From positions 96,146 to 160,145 of the forward strand of contig JAHZAY010000004.1 of assembly GCA_019423685.1 (NCBI GenBank): a DNA stretch of 64,000 nucleotides, written 5' to 3'. The DNA comes from Clostridiales bacterium. Its GTDB lineage: Bacteria > Bacillota > Clostridia > Oscillospirales > Ruminococcaceae. Made by a program: the position numbers and the translations under genes. This document shows, in pieces, positions 41,715-50,898 of the stretch (positions are counted from its first letter, which is position 1; each line of letters begins with the position of its first letter). The notes beneath the pieces are model-generated. The model worked only from the letters and a program-made list of their open reading frames with translations. It had not been told where the DNA came from and did not search any database.

Positions 41715-41966
41715 AACAATCCCTCCGTTCTCAATTGACTATCTTATTCTAATATTAGTATATTCCTGAAACAGACAAGCGTCAATCAGAGGAATATACA
41801 ATTTCTCTTCCTAAAATAGGCGAAAATAGCTGTCAGAAAGTAGACAACACAGGTTTCCAGCAGACCCCAGATAGAGGAAGAAACACCGGCCCACTCGAAA
41901 TTGGACAGCAAAGAGGACTTTTGTACTACGATTAGCGGGAAGAAGTCAGTAGAAAATGAAACAAAA

Positions 41967-42004
41967 CACAAGCACCTCCTTCCTTTTGGAAGGAGGTGCT
42001 TGTG
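41967..42004. terminator. Strong terminator after spoIVB
   Basis: CACAAGCACCTCCTTCC and its perfect complement around TTTT form a 17-bp stem; on the minus strand TTTTGTTTCATTTT follows. Confidence 0.9.
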
Positions 42005-42007
42005 CCT

Positions 42008-43279
42008 TTATGCTGCCTTTTGATCTGCCTGTGCAGAGAGCGTCACCAGCGTGCTGTCCATGTTCTCCGCAAAGATGCCGTATCCTCTCGTGGGATCGTT
42101 GACAAAAACATGGGTCACAGCACCCACCAACATCCCATCCTGCAAAATCGGGCTGCCGGACATTCCCTGTACAATGCCACCGGAAATTTCCAGCAGATCA
42201 GGATCGGTGATTCGAATGATCATGTTCTTGGTCGGCTCATCCTCTGAAAGGGATACCTGCTCAATTTCAGCAGAAAACAATGCTGGGCTTTCGCCTGAGA
42301 TGGTCGTCAGAATTTGTGCGGCTCCCTCGTGAACCTCCTGGCTCTGCGCCATCGGAATGGTCTTGGCTCCATACGGTGGATCATACAGTTTGCCGTACAC
42401 GCCGTTGTAGCTGTTGGCGTACAGCAATCCCGTCGATTGCTGTGTGACAAAAGCGCCCTGTAACTGTCCGGGGTCGCCGGCAGTTCCGGGTTCTACCCCA
42501 ATAATCGACGCTTCTACGATTTCTCCCTGAGAGAGCGGCATGATCTGTCCAGTGTCCACGTCGCAGATGGCGTGGCCAAGTCCGGCAAAACAGCCGGTCT
42601 GTGGGTCATAGAAGGTCATGGTGCCGATGCCGGCGGAGCTGTCCCGCACCCAAAGTCCCAGGTGATAGCTGTTGTCCAGCGATGAACGGACAGGGGAGAC
42701 GCTGAAATTCTCCAATTTATCTCCGCGGCGCACCGTCATCGCAATGGGCTGACCATTGCAGGCGCTGACAATCTCGGTCAACTGCTTTTTGGAGGAAATT
42801 TTCTCCCCGTTCAGCGAGAGAATGACATCTCCTTCCTGTACGCCCGCTTCCTCAGCTGGGTTGACCGACTGGCTCTGGGTGTTCACCACCGAGCCGGTGC
42901 CGACCACCATCACCCCGTCGGTCACCATCTTGATGCCAAAGGGGGTGCCGCACAGCGCCACAACGCGCCGGTCTACCACCTGTACACTGACATCCTTGAT
43001 GTCGATCAGGCCAAACAGCTTGAGCTTCATCTGAAAGGTATTTCCGGTGGAGGAGTAGACAGACAGCGGATAGGAGCGGCTGCTAGAGCAGCTTTGGATC
43101 ATGGTGTTGCCTCCGATGGAAAATTCTTCTCCCTTTGCCATGTAGTATCGGTCGGGGAGTTCGGTGGATAAAAAGAGGGCATAGCACAATGTCCCCAACA
43201 CCCCGACGGATAGCAGCGCGGCAAAGGTTCGGTAGGCAACAAAGAAAAAGTGTTTTGAACGAATCAGAAATTGTTTCAC
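42008..43279 (-). CDS. spoIVB: SpoIVB peptidase
   Basis: A 423-residue sporulation protease (family S55) that in Bacillus signals from forespore to mother cell by activating pro-sigma-K processing. An N-terminal hydrophobic anchor (about residues 15-38), a PDZ domain (about 110-200: NPAEEAGVQEGDVILSLNGEKI), the catalytic histidine region GCFAGLGHAICDVDTG and the serine in GGIVQGMSGSPIL are all visible. The start is a GTG with GAGG nine bases ahead. It is monocistronic and not next to recN or spo0A, its usual neighbours. Confidence 0.95.
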   Translation of the reverse strand: MKQFLIRSKHFFFVAYRTFAALLSVGVLGTLCYALFLSTELPDRYYMAKGEEFSIGGNTMIQSCSSSRSYPLSVYSSTGNTFQMKLKLFGLIDIKDVSVQVVDRRVVALCGTPFGIKMVTDGVMVVGTGSVVNTQSQSVNPAEEAGVQEGDVILSLNGEKISSKKQLTEIVSACNGQPIAMTVRRGDKLENFSVSPVRSSLDNSYHLGLWVRDSSAGIGTMTFYDPQTGCFAGLGHAICDVDTGQIMPLSQGEIVEASIIGVEPGTAGDPGQLQGAFVTQQSTGLLYANSYNGVYGKLYDPPYGAKTIPMAQSQEVHEGAAQILTTISGESPALFSAEIEQVSLSEDEPTKNMIIRITDPDLLEISGGIVQGMSGSPILQDGMLVGAVTHVFVNDPTRGYGIFAENMDSTLVTLSAQADQKAA

Positions 43280-43333
43280 CTTTGGATTCCTCGCAGTTCC
43301 TCAAATTTTTGTTTCCAAAAGAGAGAAGTTGTG

Positions 43334-43366
43334 TGCAAACAGAGTTGTCCTTCTTTACTGTTTGCA
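43334..43366. repeat. Inverted repeat upstream of spoIVB
   Basis: TGCAAACAG and CTGTTTGCA are perfect 9-bp arms, 15 bases apart, within the spoIVB/xpaC divergent region. Possible operator or leader hairpin. Confidence 0.5.
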
Positions 43367-43458
43367 GAAACACAGAAAATATAGCAGGAAAATTGCTTGA
43401 CGGGAAAAATTTACATTTTAAACAAATCATAAATTCTTTTGTGGGACGGACAAATTTA

Positions 43459-43487
43459 TTGTACTTTGACACAATTTGTTCTATAAT
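43459..43487 (+). promoter_or_regulatory. xpaC-telA promoter
   Basis: TTGTAC, 17-base spacer, TATAAT. The start site predicted from it falls near 43494, too late for the ATG at 43498 to have a ribosome site, which favours the TTG at 43525. Confidence 0.6.
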
Positions 43488-43524
43488 AAGAATAATCATG
43501 AGGATGAATGGAGGTGTCCCCAGA

Positions 43525-44751
43525 TTGTATGAGCATTTCTTCCATCTGGCAAGCAGGATTGCCCGGGAGGTTACCCGCGGTTTGTCCCGCTCGCCGGAGG
43601 TGAAAAATATCACGCGCGATCTGCGGAATATGGCAAAGGATGTGCAGCGGGAGTTCTCGTCCTATCAGGGAGAAAAACCGGGCGGAACGTACCAACAGGG
43701 AGGCGGAGGATTTGGTCCCAATGCTGATCCGTATGGACCAAACGGGCTGCAGCGTTCCCCAGTTTCCTCAGTCACGCCCAAGTATAAGACGGTCAGCGTT
43801 GCAGGTATCCTCTTCACCGTCTTTGGGGGCATTGGACTGGCGATCTTTTTGTCCTATCTGTTGATGTCCGCAGGACTTGCACTGGTGATGGATCTGCTCA
43901 ACCTGCCGTTTCTGCTGTTGAGCGCAGTGCTGTTGGTGCTGGCCGCTGCGTCGGTGTGGATGTTGGTCAAGGGAATTTCACTGCTCAAGCGCACCAGCCG
44001 CTTAAAGCGGTACCTGAAAATTGTGGGCAACAGCCAGTTTTGTCCCATTGATCTGCTTGCACGCGGAATCGGCATGGATAAGGACTTCGTCGTCAAGGAC
44101 CTGCAAAAGATGATTCAAAAGCGCGTCCTGCCGGAAGCGCATATCGACGACCAGAAAAGCTGCCTGATGCTCAGCGACGAGATCTATGAGCAGTACCTGT
44201 ATGTGCAAAATCAGGCAAAAGCCCGTCAGGAGGCAGAGGAGAAAAAGCGCCGCGAAGAGGAACAGGCCCGGGCTAAAGAACAGCAGCAAGAACAGCAGGT
44301 GTTCGACCAAAACCCTGAACTTGCTGCCGCTGTCCGCCAGGGACGGGAGATGATCCAGCGCATCCGGGAGGTCAACGACCGCATCGAGGGCCAGGAGGTT
44401 TCGGCAAAGATGGACAGGCTCGAACAGGTCGCGGAGCGCATCTTTGAACAGGTGCAGGAACATCCGGAAAAGCTGCCGGATATTCGAAAGTTGATGAGTT
44501 ATTATCTGCCCACCACCTTAAAGCTGCTGGACGCCTACGAGGAGTTTGACAGCCAGCCGGTGCAGGGGGAGAATATTAAAAACGCAAAACAGCAGATTGA
44601 AAAGACGCTCGATACCATCAATCTGGCGTTTGAAAACCTGCTCGATCAGCTCTTCACCGATGAGGTGCTGGATGTCAGCTCGGATATTTCGGTGCTGGAA
44701 ACGATGCTCAAGCAGGAGGGACTGACCGGTTCGGAGTTCCACGTCCAGTAA
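43525..44751 (+). CDS. xpaC: XpaC-family protein
   Basis: About 408 residues. Named from the phosphatase-like XpaC (5-bromo-4-chloroindolyl phosphate hydrolysis) family. After a Gly/Gln-rich N-terminal part come two hydrophobic helices (VAGILFTVFGGIGLAIFLSYLL and LNLPFLLLSAVLLVLAAASVWML), then IVGNSQFCPIDLLARGIGM and a long coiled coil (about residues 240-300) leading to the XpaC C-terminal helices (LMSYYLPTTLKLLDAYEEFD). The TTG start follows GGAGG; the frame is open from 43135. It lies 61 bases before telA, its constant partner. Confidence 0.88.
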   Translation: MYEHFFHLASRIAREVTRGLSRSPEVKNITRDLRNMAKDVQREFSSYQGEKPGGTYQQGGGGFGPNADPYGPNGLQRSPVSSVTPKYKTVSVAGILFTVFGGIGLAIFLSYLLMSAGLALVMDLLNLPFLLLSAVLLVLAAASVWMLVKGISLLKRTSRLKRYLKIVGNSQFCPIDLLARGIGMDKDFVVKDLQKMIQKRVLPEAHIDDQKSCLMLSDEIYEQYLYVQNQAKARQEAEEKKRREEEQARAKEQQQEQQVFDQNPELAAAVRQGREMIQRIREVNDRIEGQEVSAKMDRLEQVAERIFEQVQEHPEKLPDIRKLMSYYLPTTLKLLDAYEEFDSQPVQGENIKNAKQQIEKTLDTINLAFENLLDQLFTDEVLDVSSDISVLETMLKQEGLTGSEFHVQ

Positions 44752-44812
44752 AAGAGCGCAAGCAGCCATCGCAACCAAGAGAAGCAAAACCCGTGTGGAG
44801 GAGGAAGTTACC

Positions 44813-45976
44813 ATGAGCAATACATACGACCCAAACAAAGAGCCGGAGTTGACCCTCACGCTCGATCCATTTGCCAGTGAGGCGCCGACCATGCAGCAGC
44901 CGCAGGAACAGCCGGTTGCAAAGCAGGCGGAACAGCCCAAGCCGGTCTTTGATGAGAGCAAGTTGACCGAGCAGGAGCGCAAGATGGTCAACGACTTTGC
45001 TGCGCAGATTGACCTGACCAACTCGAATGTGATCCTCCAATACGGTGCAGGTGCGCAGAAAAAGATGGCGGACTTTTCTGAAAGCGCGTTGGAAAATGTG
45101 CGCACCAAGGATCTCGGGGAGATCGGACAGATGCTCTCCGATGTGGTCACCGAGCTCAAAGACTTCGATGAGGAAGAGGACAAGGGCATCTTCGGCTTTT
45201 TTAAGAGAAGCTCCAATAAGCTCAACGCGATGAAGGCTAAATACGCCAAAGCGGAATCCAACATCAACCAGATCGTGGAGGGCCTGGAAAAACACATGAT
45301 GACCCTGCTCAAAGATGTTGCGATGCTCGACAAGATGTACGAGATCAACAAGACCTACTTTAAGGAGCTGTCGATGTACATCCTCGCTGGACAGAAAAAG
45401 TTGCAGCAGGTCCGCTCCACCGAGCTTGCCCAGCTCATTGCAAAGGCACAGCAGACCGGCTTGCCGGAGGATGCTCAGGCGGCCAACGACCTCTCTGCGA
45501 TGTGCGACCGCTTTGAGAAAAAGCTGCACGATCTCGAGCTCACCCGCATGATCTCCATTCAGATGGCTCCACAATTGCGCCTGGTGCAAAATAACGATAC
45601 GCTGATGTCGGAAAAGATTCAGTCCACCATCGTCAACACCATTCCGCTGTGGAAGAGCCAGATGGTGCTTGCACTTGGCGTCACCCACTCCCAGCAGGCT
45701 GCTCAGGCCCAGCGGCAGGTCACCGACATGACCAATGAGCTGCTGCGCAAAAACGCCCAGACCCTCAAGATGGCAACCATCGATACCGCCAAAGAGTCTG
45801 AGCGCGGAGTGGTGGACATCGAGACGCTAAAGGCGACCAATGAATCGCTGATCTCCACCCTCGATGAGGTGATGAAGATTCAGGAAGAGGGCCGCCAGAA
45901 GCGCCGCGAGGCCGAGGTTGAGCTTGGAAGGATTGAGGAAGAACTAAAACAGAAGCTGCTGCAAATTCGCGGTTAA
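44813..45976 (+). CDS. telA: Toxic anion resistance protein TelA
   Basis: A 387-residue cytosolic coiled-coil protein of the TelA/KlaA family. Members are linked to tellurite and other stress resistance, but the biochemical role is not known. Characteristic parts: LDPFASEAPTM start, FGFFKRSSNKLNAMKAKYAKAESNIN, LEKHMMTLLKDVAMLDKMYE and the C-terminal ATNESLISTLDEVMKIQEEG. GGAGGAGGAAG fixes the ATG. Paired with xpaC in one operon, as in most Firmicutes; the pair is thought to act at the envelope. Confidence 0.93.
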   Translation: MSNTYDPNKEPELTLTLDPFASEAPTMQQPQEQPVAKQAEQPKPVFDESKLTEQERKMVNDFAAQIDLTNSNVILQYGAGAQKKMADFSESALENVRTKDLGEIGQMLSDVVTELKDFDEEEDKGIFGFFKRSSNKLNAMKAKYAKAESNINQIVEGLEKHMMTLLKDVAMLDKMYEINKTYFKELSMYILAGQKKLQQVRSTELAQLIAKAQQTGLPEDAQAANDLSAMCDRFEKKLHDLELTRMISIQMAPQLRLVQNNDTLMSEKIQSTIVNTIPLWKSQMVLALGVTHSQQAAQAQRQVTDMTNELLRKNAQTLKMATIDTAKESERGVVDIETLKATNESLISTLDEVMKIQEEGRQKRREAEVELGRIEEELKQKLLQIRG

Positions 45977-45984
45977 AGCACAAT

Positions 45985-46025
45985 CAAAATCCCCCGAAAG
46001 GCATTTTCCTTTCGGGGGATTTTTT
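45985..46025. terminator. Bidirectional terminator
   Basis: AATCCCCCGAAAGG (45988-46001) and CCTTTCGGGGGATT (46008-46021) form a 14-bp perfect stem with flanking A and T runs. Confidence 0.92.
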
Positions 46026-46029
46026 AATG

Positions 46030-47283
46030 CTAGGTTCTTTTTTCCATCTGGTCGCACTCTTTGCGCAGCACGTCGCAGTCCTGTTTGATCTGGTTGACAT
46101 CGCTTTCTGTGATTTTGTGCTCACTGTAGCGGGCCTTGATATAAATTTTCCGTACAGAACTCAGGGACGAGAAGGATTCTGGACGAAACATTCTTTTGGC
46201 GTTTTGCTCAATGATGGCACTGTTGTCCGAGTCGTCCAGTGGGTAGCCCATCCGCAGACAGATCCGCAGGAATTTGCGGTAGTAGTACCGGACCGCTTTG
46301 CGGGTATCCGCTGGCGGAAAGAGATCGAGCGGGGGAGCTTCTCGTTCACGGTGGGTTTCGGTGATGCGGGTGCGAGACTCCTTGGCAGAGGTGTAGCGGA
46401 AGCGGTGATAGCCGCGCCCGATCAGTTTTGCCAGAAAGATGACCACTGCGACCACCACGACGATTGTGAGGATGGTCTTGATGACCTCCATCACCGAGGT
46501 GTTCGGTGTGTTGACAAAGTCCTCCATGCCCTCCAAAAAGCTGTCCTGCGAACCAAACAGGTTGGACATCTGGTCCAGGTTGCTGCCAATGTGCGGGCTA
46601 ACCATCTCCATGATGGGCTTTATCACAAAATAGATCAATCCACCCAGGATGTAGGCGAAGAGCATCAGGATGGGGGCGATGATCCAGTTGTACACCAGTC
46701 CCGGAATAAGGCTTACCAACTTTAAAAATTCGGGGGAGCTGATGAGCAGCACTACCGCCAGGATGCACACCGCAATGAGTAAGCTGGTGAAACGGAAGCG
46801 CCGCTGGGTAAAGACTCTGGGATCGTGGCGGAGCGCCTGGGTCAAGAGGAAGGTGCTGACCATCAGGATCAGCACAAAGGGGACAAAACGGGGAAGCTCA
46901 CGGTCCCAGATAAACAGCAGCATCGGCAAAATGCAGGCAAGCAGCAGCTTTACTGCAAGGGACAAAAAGGAGAGCCGATCGTCATAGTCCACAACAAAAA
47001 CCTTGCGGATCACACAGATCGCAACATAGACCGCCGAGGCCAGCACAATAAAGCCGGTGACGGTGTCCTGAACACCGATAAAGGCGGCTGGTATCAGGAT
47101 AAAAGGAATGAAGCGAAGGGGCTCCTTTTTCTGAAAAAGGAAAAAGGAAAGTGCGCCGCACAGCGCCAGCACGATCAACGGCACAAAGGTGACGTCGCAG
47201 CTGGTCATGCACAAAAAGGCGTTTGCCACGGCATAGAACAGCGACAGATCGCCCAGCAGGCGCAAAAAGTAAAAAAAGGTCAT
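46030..47283 (-). CDS. Multi-spanning membrane protein of a MoxR/DUF58 operon
   Basis: A 417-residue protein: about eight hydrophobic segments in the first 290 residues, then a cytosolic C-terminal domain (PADTRKAVRYYYRKFLRICL, NAKRMFRPESFSSLSSVRKIY) similar to the DUF4129 tail of transglutaminase-like membrane proteins, although the transglutaminase core itself is absent. Its start overlaps the DUF58 gene by 4 bases. With MoxR and DUF58 it should form a membrane-linked chaperone or metal-insertion-like module; its own role is unknown. Confidence 0.78.
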   Translation of the reverse strand: MTFFYFLRLLGDLSLFYAVANAFLCMTSCDVTFVPLIVLALCGALSFFLFQKKEPLRFIPFILIPAAFIGVQDTVTGFIVLASAVYVAICVIRKVFVVDYDDRLSFLSLAVKLLLACILPMLLFIWDRELPRFVPFVLILMVSTFLLTQALRHDPRVFTQRRFRFTSLLIAVCILAVVLLISSPEFLKLVSLIPGLVYNWIIAPILMLFAYILGGLIYFVIKPIMEMVSPHIGSNLDQMSNLFGSQDSFLEGMEDFVNTPNTSVMEVIKTILTIVVVVAVVIFLAKLIGRGYHRFRYTSAKESRTRITETHREREAPPLDLFPPADTRKAVRYYYRKFLRICLRMGYPLDDSDNSAIIEQNAKRMFRPESFSSLSSVRKIYIKARYSEHKITESDVNQIKQDCDVLRKECDQMEKRT

Positions 47284-48440
47284 GCAGTTTTTCCCTCCTT
47301 GTCGCCAGTTTCGCCCTGTTTGTCTAGCAGATCATCGGGGGTCAGCAGGTAGACGCGCCCGTCGGAGCGCTCCTGCAGGCGCTGCAACATATCCTCCCAC
47401 GCCGGGTTGCGGCTGGGGGTGATGACGATGTGGTGGCGTCCGGGCTCACAGCTTTGGCAGGCGCGCTGCAAGGTGAACGAAAAGCTCTCCAAAGCGCCCT
47501 GAGTGATGCGGCCCAAAAACTCCATAATGCCGTAAAAATGTCCGCTGCCCAAACCCTCCTCAATATCGGTGTAGAGGTTGGTGGTGCCGGAGGGGATGGC
47601 GTTGGAAAGAAAGCTGTACTGGATGTGCTTAGCCTCCAACTGCTCGCAGACCGAGCGGGCAATCGAGCAGCAGGCTTCCAGCCGCTCATCCTCCTCCAGG
47701 ACGTTGAGCACCGACTGGACATTTAGGATGATGGTGACCGACAGGTCGATGGTGTGGTCGTAGTTTTTGACCATCATTCTGCCAAGACGCGCACTTTGGG
47801 TCCAGCTGATGTCGCGCAGCGGCTCGCGCCCCGAATATTCGGAAAAACCGATGGTCAGCATCGGGTCCTCAAAGATAAAGCGGTTGACCGAAATCTCGCC
47901 CATCATGCCGCCCAGCAGCTGCTTGAAGGCAGGGGAGGAGGCGGAGCGGGGCATGACGACGACCTCTTTAAACAGGGACAAGGTGCGGTAGTTGTCCTGC
48001 AAGCCCAGCAGGTCTCCGCCCTGCAACCGGCATCCGAGGAAGAGGTATCGTCCGCGATTAGGAAGGCTGGCGCGCAGCGAGCGGGTCAGCTTTTGCCGGG
48101 GCATCAGGTACAGGGAGGTGGTCAGCTGGCTGCTGGCGCGCACCTGATAGTTGTTGGCTGCGCCGCTTAAATAGACGTTGCTTTGCCCTTCTGTGGAGGA
48201 GAGGTTTTCTTCCTCGTCGGGGATCTCAATTCCATTGGGAAAGTTTTCGATCATCTGCACATAAGGGACAAACCAGAGTTTGTCGTTTTCCAGTGACGAT
48301 TGGATGGTGAATGGTTCGTCCGGTTCCAACAGGGTCTGGGAGAGGGAGAGGTCATAGTAGATCCGCTCCAGCCCCTTCTGGTAGGACCACCGCTCCACCA
48401 GAAACAGGACCAGCGCGAAGGCGATCAACAGAATAATCAC
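47280..48440 (-). CDS. DUF58 domain protein
   Basis: A 386-residue protein: an N-terminal hydrophobic anchor (IILLIAFALVLFLVERW), a beta-rich region, and the DUF58 segment DPMLTIGFSEYSGREPLRDISWTQSARLGRMMVKNYD, followed by a von-Willebrand-A-like domain (LSVTIILNVQSVL). DUF58 proteins always travel with MoxR ATPases. The gene begins 16 bases after moxR and overlaps the next gene by 4 bases. Its function may be envelope stress or secreted-protein maturation, as proposed for the family. Confidence 0.9.
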   Translation of the reverse strand: MIILLIAFALVLFLVERWSYQKGLERIYYDLSLSQTLLEPDEPFTIQSSLENDKLWFVPYVQMIENFPNGIEIPDEEENLSSTEGQSNVYLSGAANNYQVRASSQLTTSLYLMPRQKLTRSLRASLPNRGRYLFLGCRLQGGDLLGLQDNYRTLSLFKEVVVMPRSASSPAFKQLLGGMMGEISVNRFIFEDPMLTIGFSEYSGREPLRDISWTQSARLGRMMVKNYDHTIDLSVTIILNVQSVLNVLEEDERLEACCSIARSVCEQLEAKHIQYSFLSNAIPSGTTNLYTDIEEGLGSGHFYGIMEFLGRITQGALESFSFTLQRACQSCEPGRHHIVITPSRNPAWEDMLQRLQERSDGRVYLLTPDDLLDKQGETGDKEGKTA

Positions 48441-48456
48441 GCAATCCTCTCCTTTA

Positions 48457-49407
48457 TTATCGGCGCACGCTCTCCAGCGGCGAAGGAATTTCCGCGAGCA
48501 TCCGGGAGAAGGTCTCCTCCATCTCTCCTGTGCGGGAAGGTCCGGTCATAGTGATGCGGTGGCAGAGCACATACGGCGCGACGTAGCGCACATCCTCTGG
48601 AGCGACATAGTCCCTGCCGGACAGGGCGGCGGTCACCTGAGCTGCCTTGTACAGGGCGATGGCGCCGCGGGTGGAAACGCCCAGCACAAAGCGGCCGTCG
48701 GTGCGTGTGCGATCCACAATGTCCATCAGATACCCAGCCACCTCTTCGGAGACGGAGATCTGCGGGATCATCGCTTTGAGCTGTTCCAGCTCTTCCAGTG
48801 AGACAACACATTCCAGCTCCTCCACGATTTTGGAGGTGGAGGGACGAGAGATGACCGAAAGTTCCTGCTCGCGGGTCATATAGCCGAGCTTTAACTTCAT
48901 AAAGAAGCGGTCGATCTGGGCTTCAGGCAGAGGAAAGGTGCCGTAAGACTCCAGCGGGTTCTGGGTTGCCATGACCATGAACGGTTCCTGTAAGGGGGTG
49001 GTGGTGCCGTCCACCGAGATCTGCCGCTCCTCCATCGCCTCCAAAAGGCTGGACTGGGTGCGGGGGGTAGCGCGGTTAATCTCATCTGCGAGGATGATGT
49101 TCGAGAAGAGCGGACCTTCACGGAACTGAAATTCTCCGATTTTCTGATTATAAAAGTTGATGCCGGTCAAATCGGAAGGAAGTAGGTCGGGGGTGAACTG
49201 AATGCGCTTAAATTTTCCGCCGATTGTCTTCGCAAAGGCGCGCAGCAGCATCGTTTTTCCGGTGCCGGGCACATCCTCCAAGAGGACATGGCCGGAGCAC
49301 AAAAAGCAGGTGAATACCAGGTTGATGACCTCGTCCTTTCCGACAATGACCTTGCCGCAATTTTTTAAAACACGTTCCTTGCAGTCGCAAAAAAGGGAAA
49401 CGTCCAC
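48457..49407 (-). CDS. MoxR-family AAA+ ATPase
   Basis: About 316 residues. Walker A is EDVPGTGKTMLLRAFA, Walker B ILADEINRA followed by TPRTQSSLLEAMEERQI, and sensor 1 MATQNPLES; the MoxR lid domain ends the protein. It is thought to work as a chaperone that remodels or inserts cofactors into its partners, here the DUF58 and membrane proteins. An ATG at 49425 opens the frame but lacks a ribosome site; AAAGGTGG before the GTG at 49407 makes that the better start. Confidence 0.92.
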   Translation of the reverse strand: MDVSLFCDCKERVLKNCGKVIVGKDEVINLVFTCFLCSGHVLLEDVPGTGKTMLLRAFAKTIGGKFKRIQFTPDLLPSDLTGINFYNQKIGEFQFREGPLFSNIILADEINRATPRTQSSLLEAMEERQISVDGTTTPLQEPFMVMATQNPLESYGTFPLPEAQIDRFFMKLKLGYMTREQELSVISRPSTSKIVEELECVVSLEELEQLKAMIPQISVSEEVAGYLMDIVDRTRTDGRFVLGVSTRGAIALYKAAQVTAALSGRDYVAPEDVRYVAPYVLCHRITMTGPSRTGEMEETFSRMLAEIPSPLESVRR

Positions 49408-49451
49408 AAAAAGACCACCTTTCATTTTACATTTTTGGATAAGATGACTTC

Positions 49452-49480
49452 ATTCTACCACTTTTACCACAAGAAAGCAA
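49452..49480 (-). promoter_or_regulatory. moxR operon promoter
   Basis: Minus strand TTGCTT (49480-49475), 17-base spacer, TAGAAT (49457-49452). Confidence 0.5.
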
Positions 49481-49539
49481 GCATGGACAAAGCCAGCAGC
49501 AACCCGATAGAATTTTCCAATCGGCTGCCCTAAAACGAA

Positions 49540-49566
49540 AAAAGACCTCCCATCGGGAGGCCTTTT
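49540..49566 (-). terminator. Terminator of the family 4 glycosyltransferase gene
   Basis: GACCTCCC and GGGAGGCC around a 3-base loop (one mismatch), with a T run on the minus strand. Confidence 0.8.
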
Positions 49567-49591
49567 CTTAAATCAGCGTCGTGTTGGACTT

Positions 49592-50815
49592 TTATTTTTT
49601 GTGCAGTGAGGATAAACTCGGCAGGTGGAAAAGGGGCGGCTTTTTCGGCGGCTTTGTCTTGTAAATGTTGTAGTAGATGGTCTGAATGTAGTTGGCAAGG
49701 GTCTGCGCGCCGGAGTTCTTGACCGACTGGATAACCGAAGATTTCAAAGCCTTTAATTGCTCCGGGTCCATGTCGCGGATCTGGCGCAGACGCTGTCCCA
49801 TCTCCTTTGCGTCGCGGAACATAAAGCCGTTGACTCCGTCGCGGACCTGGTCGGCGTTGAGCTCGTCGTACAGCTGCAGGACAGGCAATCCGCCAGCCAT
49901 TCCTTCCAGCATCGAGATGGAGTTGGTGTCCGAGAGGGAGGCGGTGACATAGATGTCGCAGGTGTGAATATACGGCGGCAGCATCGGGTGTTCCACCCTG
50001 CCGGTAAAGACAACGGTGTTGGTGATTTGCAGCTGCTGCGCGAGCTTTTCAAGAGGCTCTTTTTCCGGGCCGTCGCCCACGATCATCAGCCACATATTGT
50101 CCTGTGGCTTCATCTCCTCAGCCCAGAAGCGCAGCAATACATCGACGCTTTTCTCTCGGCCCAGTCTGCCGACAAAGCAGGCCACGGTGGCATCCAGCGG
50201 GATACCGAGCTGCTTGCGGATCGCGTCGCGCTGCTCCTGGGTGGAGGTGGAGGGATTAAAGGCATCCAGCTCCACAGGGTTTGGGATGACCTCCACCTTT
50301 TTGTCGCTTCCGATCTCCTGGGTGTACTCCTGGCACTTTTTGGATGGGCCGGTGACGGCGTTAGTGTGCTGCGGGAAGATGCGGAAATAGTGGTGGGAAA
50401 GCTTGCGGGTGATCGGCACCAGCGGTTTTGGCGCAATGTAATAGATGTAATCGTCGTACATGGTGTGCAGCGTGTAGACAACGGGCACCTTCAGGATTTT
50501 GGCGATAGCAAGACCGCTGAGTCCCACGCTGAATTCGGTGTGCAGGTGGATGATGTCGGGGTTAAATTCCCGCAGAAGGCGCAGACGGGTGCGGCTGACC
50601 GGGGAGGCCAGGCACATGTTGTAGATGCGTTTGACGGTGTGGGCAGGGCAGTGGAGTACGCCGTCCTTGATATAGTGCTTGTGGGCTTTTGCGTCGGCGG
50701 TGACGATGAGCACGGTGTGTCCGAGCGCCTCCAGCCCTTCCTTTAAGATTTTAATATGGGTAACAACGCCGTTAATCTGCGGCAGATATGTTTCGGTAAA
50801 GATGGCAATGCGCAT
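49592..50815 (-). CDS. Family 4 glycosyltransferase, diglyceride glucosyltransferase-like
   Basis: A 407-residue GT-B enzyme. The N-terminal MRIAIFTETYLPQINGVVTHI and LHTEFSVGLSGLAIAK, VVYTLHTMYDDYIYYI are close to bacterial 1,2-diacylglycerol 3-glucosyltransferases, and the nucleotide-sugar site shows FVGRLGREKSVDVLL and SLSDTNSISMLEGMAGGLPV (E-x7-E). A basic tail (KTKPPKKPP) could bind the membrane. It probably makes monoglucosyl-diacylglycerol, a glycolipid anchor. It is transcribed alone, from the promoter at 50870-50898. Confidence 0.88.
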   Translation of the reverse strand: MRIAIFTETYLPQINGVVTHIKILKEGLEALGHTVLIVTADAKAHKHYIKDGVLHCPAHTVKRIYNMCLASPVSRTRLRLLREFNPDIIHLHTEFSVGLSGLAIAKILKVPVVYTLHTMYDDYIYYIAPKPLVPITRKLSHHYFRIFPQHTNAVTGPSKKCQEYTQEIGSDKKVEVIPNPVELDAFNPSTSTQEQRDAIRKQLGIPLDATVACFVGRLGREKSVDVLLRFWAEEMKPQDNMWLMIVGDGPEKEPLEKLAQQLQITNTVVFTGRVEHPMLPPYIHTCDIYVTASLSDTNSISMLEGMAGGLPVLQLYDELNADQVRDGVNGFMFRDAKEMGQRLRQIRDMDPEQLKALKSSVIQSVKNSGAQTLANYIQTIYYNIYKTKPPKKPPLFHLPSLSSLHKK

Positions 50816-50869
50816 AAGTTTCCTCCAACAGTTAAGAATATTCCAATAGGAAAAGATCTCTTATTAAAA

Positions 50870-50898
50870 AGTATAGGACAAAGCTTGTCGAAAATCAA
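50870..50898 (-). promoter_or_regulatory. Glycosyltransferase promoter with spacer dyad
   Basis: Minus strand TTGATT (50898-50893), 17-base spacer, TATACT (50875-50870). The spacer holds the dyad GACAAAGCTTGTC (50877-50889). The rest of the 315-base divergent region to 51130 holds nothing else certain apart from the next promoter. Confidence 0.55.

Noticed and set aside
41786..41971. 61-codon minus-strand frame with a hydrophobic middle
   Set aside because: It starts inside the spoIVB terminator stem and has no ribosome site.
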